NCBI RefSeq assembly: GCF_021290385.1
Contig: NZ_CP089928.1
Coordinates: 3,738,001 to 3,802,000 of the forward strand
Length of the DNA: 64,000 nt
Direction of reading: 5' to 3'
DNA from: Microbulbifer sp. YPW16
Lineage (GTDB): Bacteria > Pseudomonadota > Gammaproteobacteria > Pseudomonadales > Cellvibrionaceae
The position numbers were made by a program, and so were the translations under genes. Numbering within the stretch: position 1 is the first letter of the stretch; each line of letters opens with the position of its first letter. A model generated the notes under the pieces. That model was not told where the DNA came from, ran no database searches, and saw only the letters and a program-made list of their open reading frames with translations. Positions 63,151 through 64,000 of this stretch are shown in pieces.

Positions 63151-63969
63151 ATGCAGCCTTTATCTGGAGTGCGGAAGTATCGTGGACTGGGCCTGGCACT
63201 GGCCTTTTTGACCATGCTGGCCACCAGCCAGGCATCCGCCAACGGTGAGATCGGGGCGCACGTCAACAACCTGAAAGAACACCTGGACCAGTACACCGAA
63301 GAAGTGAGCTGGCTGGTGGGCAAGTTCGGGGGCGTCGTCGATACCTATGAGAAGCAGGGGAAGGAGGCCGCGCACTCGGACTCGATGATCGAGTACTGGG
63401 AGGAAGTGGATTTCCACGCGGCTATTGAAACCCACTATGTGCCTGTTTATGCCAAAATCTGGCAGGGAATTTTCGGCGTCAAACAGGCGATTGATAACGG
63501 CGCATCGATAGCCAAAGTGCGCGAGGAGCAGGCGAAGCTGGACCGGGCTTTGTGGCAGGCGCTGGGTGCTGTGAAGCTGGCGGCCCAGTACCAGCAGAAA
63601 GGCTTGCTGGCAAAAGTACAGACCACCGCAGCTGAGCCAACCACCGCGCCGGAAACGTTGGAAGACATCAAGCATCGCCTGGACCGTGTGGTGGCCAAGT
63701 ACGCCGAGCAGCTCCCGGAGGCCGCAACCACGATCGTCCACGATACCTACCTGCAGCGTTTCGAGGGCGTTGAGGGAGCCCTGATCGAACAGGACGCCGA
63801 CCTGGTCGAGGACCTGGAGAAAGATTTCAATGTGACCCTGCCCAAGGCGCTGGAGGGGCAAGCCTCTGTCGATGACGTGCGCAAGGTAGTTGAAGCCATG
63901 CAGGCCAAGCTGGACCGGGCCAAGGCCCTGCTGGTAAAAGCCGAAAACAATCGCAAGGATGTCTTCTGA
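63151..63969 (+). CDS. Periplasmic helical protein of unknown function, putatively iron-regulated
   Basis: A 272-residue protein from ATG 63151 (GGGAG site). The signal peptide (GLGLALAFLTMLATSQASA) leaves a mature, helix-rich protein with many Asp, Glu and His residues. One dense segment (SDSMIEYWEEVDFHAAIETH) could bind metal. The later part is amphipathic and coiled-coil-like (VVEAMQAKLDRAKALLVKAE). I do not recognise a named domain. The upstream Fur-like box suggests iron homeostasis; genes to the right are outside the window. The earlier GTG 63124 is less likely. Confidence 0.6.
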   Translation: MQPLSGVRKYRGLGLALAFLTMLATSQASANGEIGAHVNNLKEHLDQYTEEVSWLVGKFGGVVDTYEKQGKEAAHSDSMIEYWEEVDFHAAIETHYVPVYAKIWQGIFGVKQAIDNGASIAKVREEQAKLDRALWQALGAVKLAAQYQQKGLLAKVQTTAAEPTTAPETLEDIKHRLDRVVAKYAEQLPEAATTIVHDTYLQRFEGVEGALIEQDADLVEDLEKDFNVTLPKALEGQASVDDVRKVVEAMQAKLDRAKALLVKAENNRKDVF

Positions 63970-64000
63970 GGCAGTAAGGACACCAAGTGCAGCGCAGAAC
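63970..64000. other. Right edge of window
   Basis: Thirty-one bases after the last stop codon with no recognisable feature; the next gene of a possible iron operon would begin outside. Confidence 0.4.

Overview
The window looks like chromosomal DNA of a high-GC marine gammaproteobacterium. Conserved housekeeping genes (guaB-guaA, xseA, pdxH, sppA, kbl-tdh, a PhoPQ-like pair), a TonB receptor, Pseudomonas-type REP sequences, a LexA box of the gammaproteobacterial type and glucosylglycerate genes fit a Cellvibrionales/Microbulbifer-like organism. That placement is an inference, since no rRNA is present. Genes are dense and mostly vertical in character. I see no prophage, CRISPR array, transposase gene or tRNA.

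Layout. 1-2.7 kb: 3' end of a TgpA-like transglutaminase and an MFS transporter. 2.7-6.6 kb (minus): a three-gene operon for the compatible solute glucosylglycerate (phosphatase, GT81 synthase, GH13 phosphorylase). 6.9-10.1 kb: small conserved genes (DUF3175, GST, two NTF2-fold proteins, a glycine-zipper protein). 10.4-13.6 kb (minus): arsC-wrbA-DUF2069-sppA with overlapping ends. 13.7-17.9 kb: yihY, an overlapping TlpA-like lipoprotein, a cystine symporter and an alpha/beta hydrolase. 18-21 kb: glycine-zipper protein, PepSY protein and a PhoPQ-like two-component system. 21-28.8 kb: acyl-CoA dehydrogenase, an overlapping MJ1255-type glycosyltransferase/PAP2 pair, a saccharopine-dehydrogenase-like protein, small DUFs, an SDR, an ECF sigma factor with a zinc-finger anti-sigma protein, and a GIY-YIG protein. 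28.8-29.9 kb: a 266-bp long-palindrome (MITE-like) element and two tiny ORFs ending at a terminator.

30-34.2 kb is a nitric-oxide detoxification island: DUF454-nsrR diverges from ytfE-norZ, with two 23-bp NsrR operators around a good sigma-70 promoter. 34.3-38.4 kb: a PA0069-type radical SAM gene under a near-consensus LexA box, then a membrane-anchored glutamate-synthase-like protein overlapping a Na+/H+ antiporter. 38.4-46.7 kb: DUF1439, secreted lipase, sodC, the kbl-tdh threonine-catabolism operon with an intercistronic REP pair, and an AruI-like decarboxylase with an aldehyde dehydrogenase. 47-51 kb: pdxH-cupin and hscC with a J-like/RDD membrane co-chaperone. 51.5-58.8 kb: TonB receptor, quinone oxidoreductase, an unusual MltF-like lytic transglycosylase with two substrate-binding domains that overlaps its convergent neighbour, and xseA. 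58.9-62.2 kb: guaB-guaA behind a clear promoter. 62.3-64 kb: two secreted proteins of unknown function, the last behind a Fur-box-like site.

The best leads are the glucosylglycerate synthesis/phosphorolysis operon, the MltF variant with a tail antisense to its neighbour, the hscC/J-RDD pair, the glycosyltransferase-PAP2 pair, the long palindrome, and the Fur-linked gene at the right edge. No wholly new system can be proven from sequence alone.
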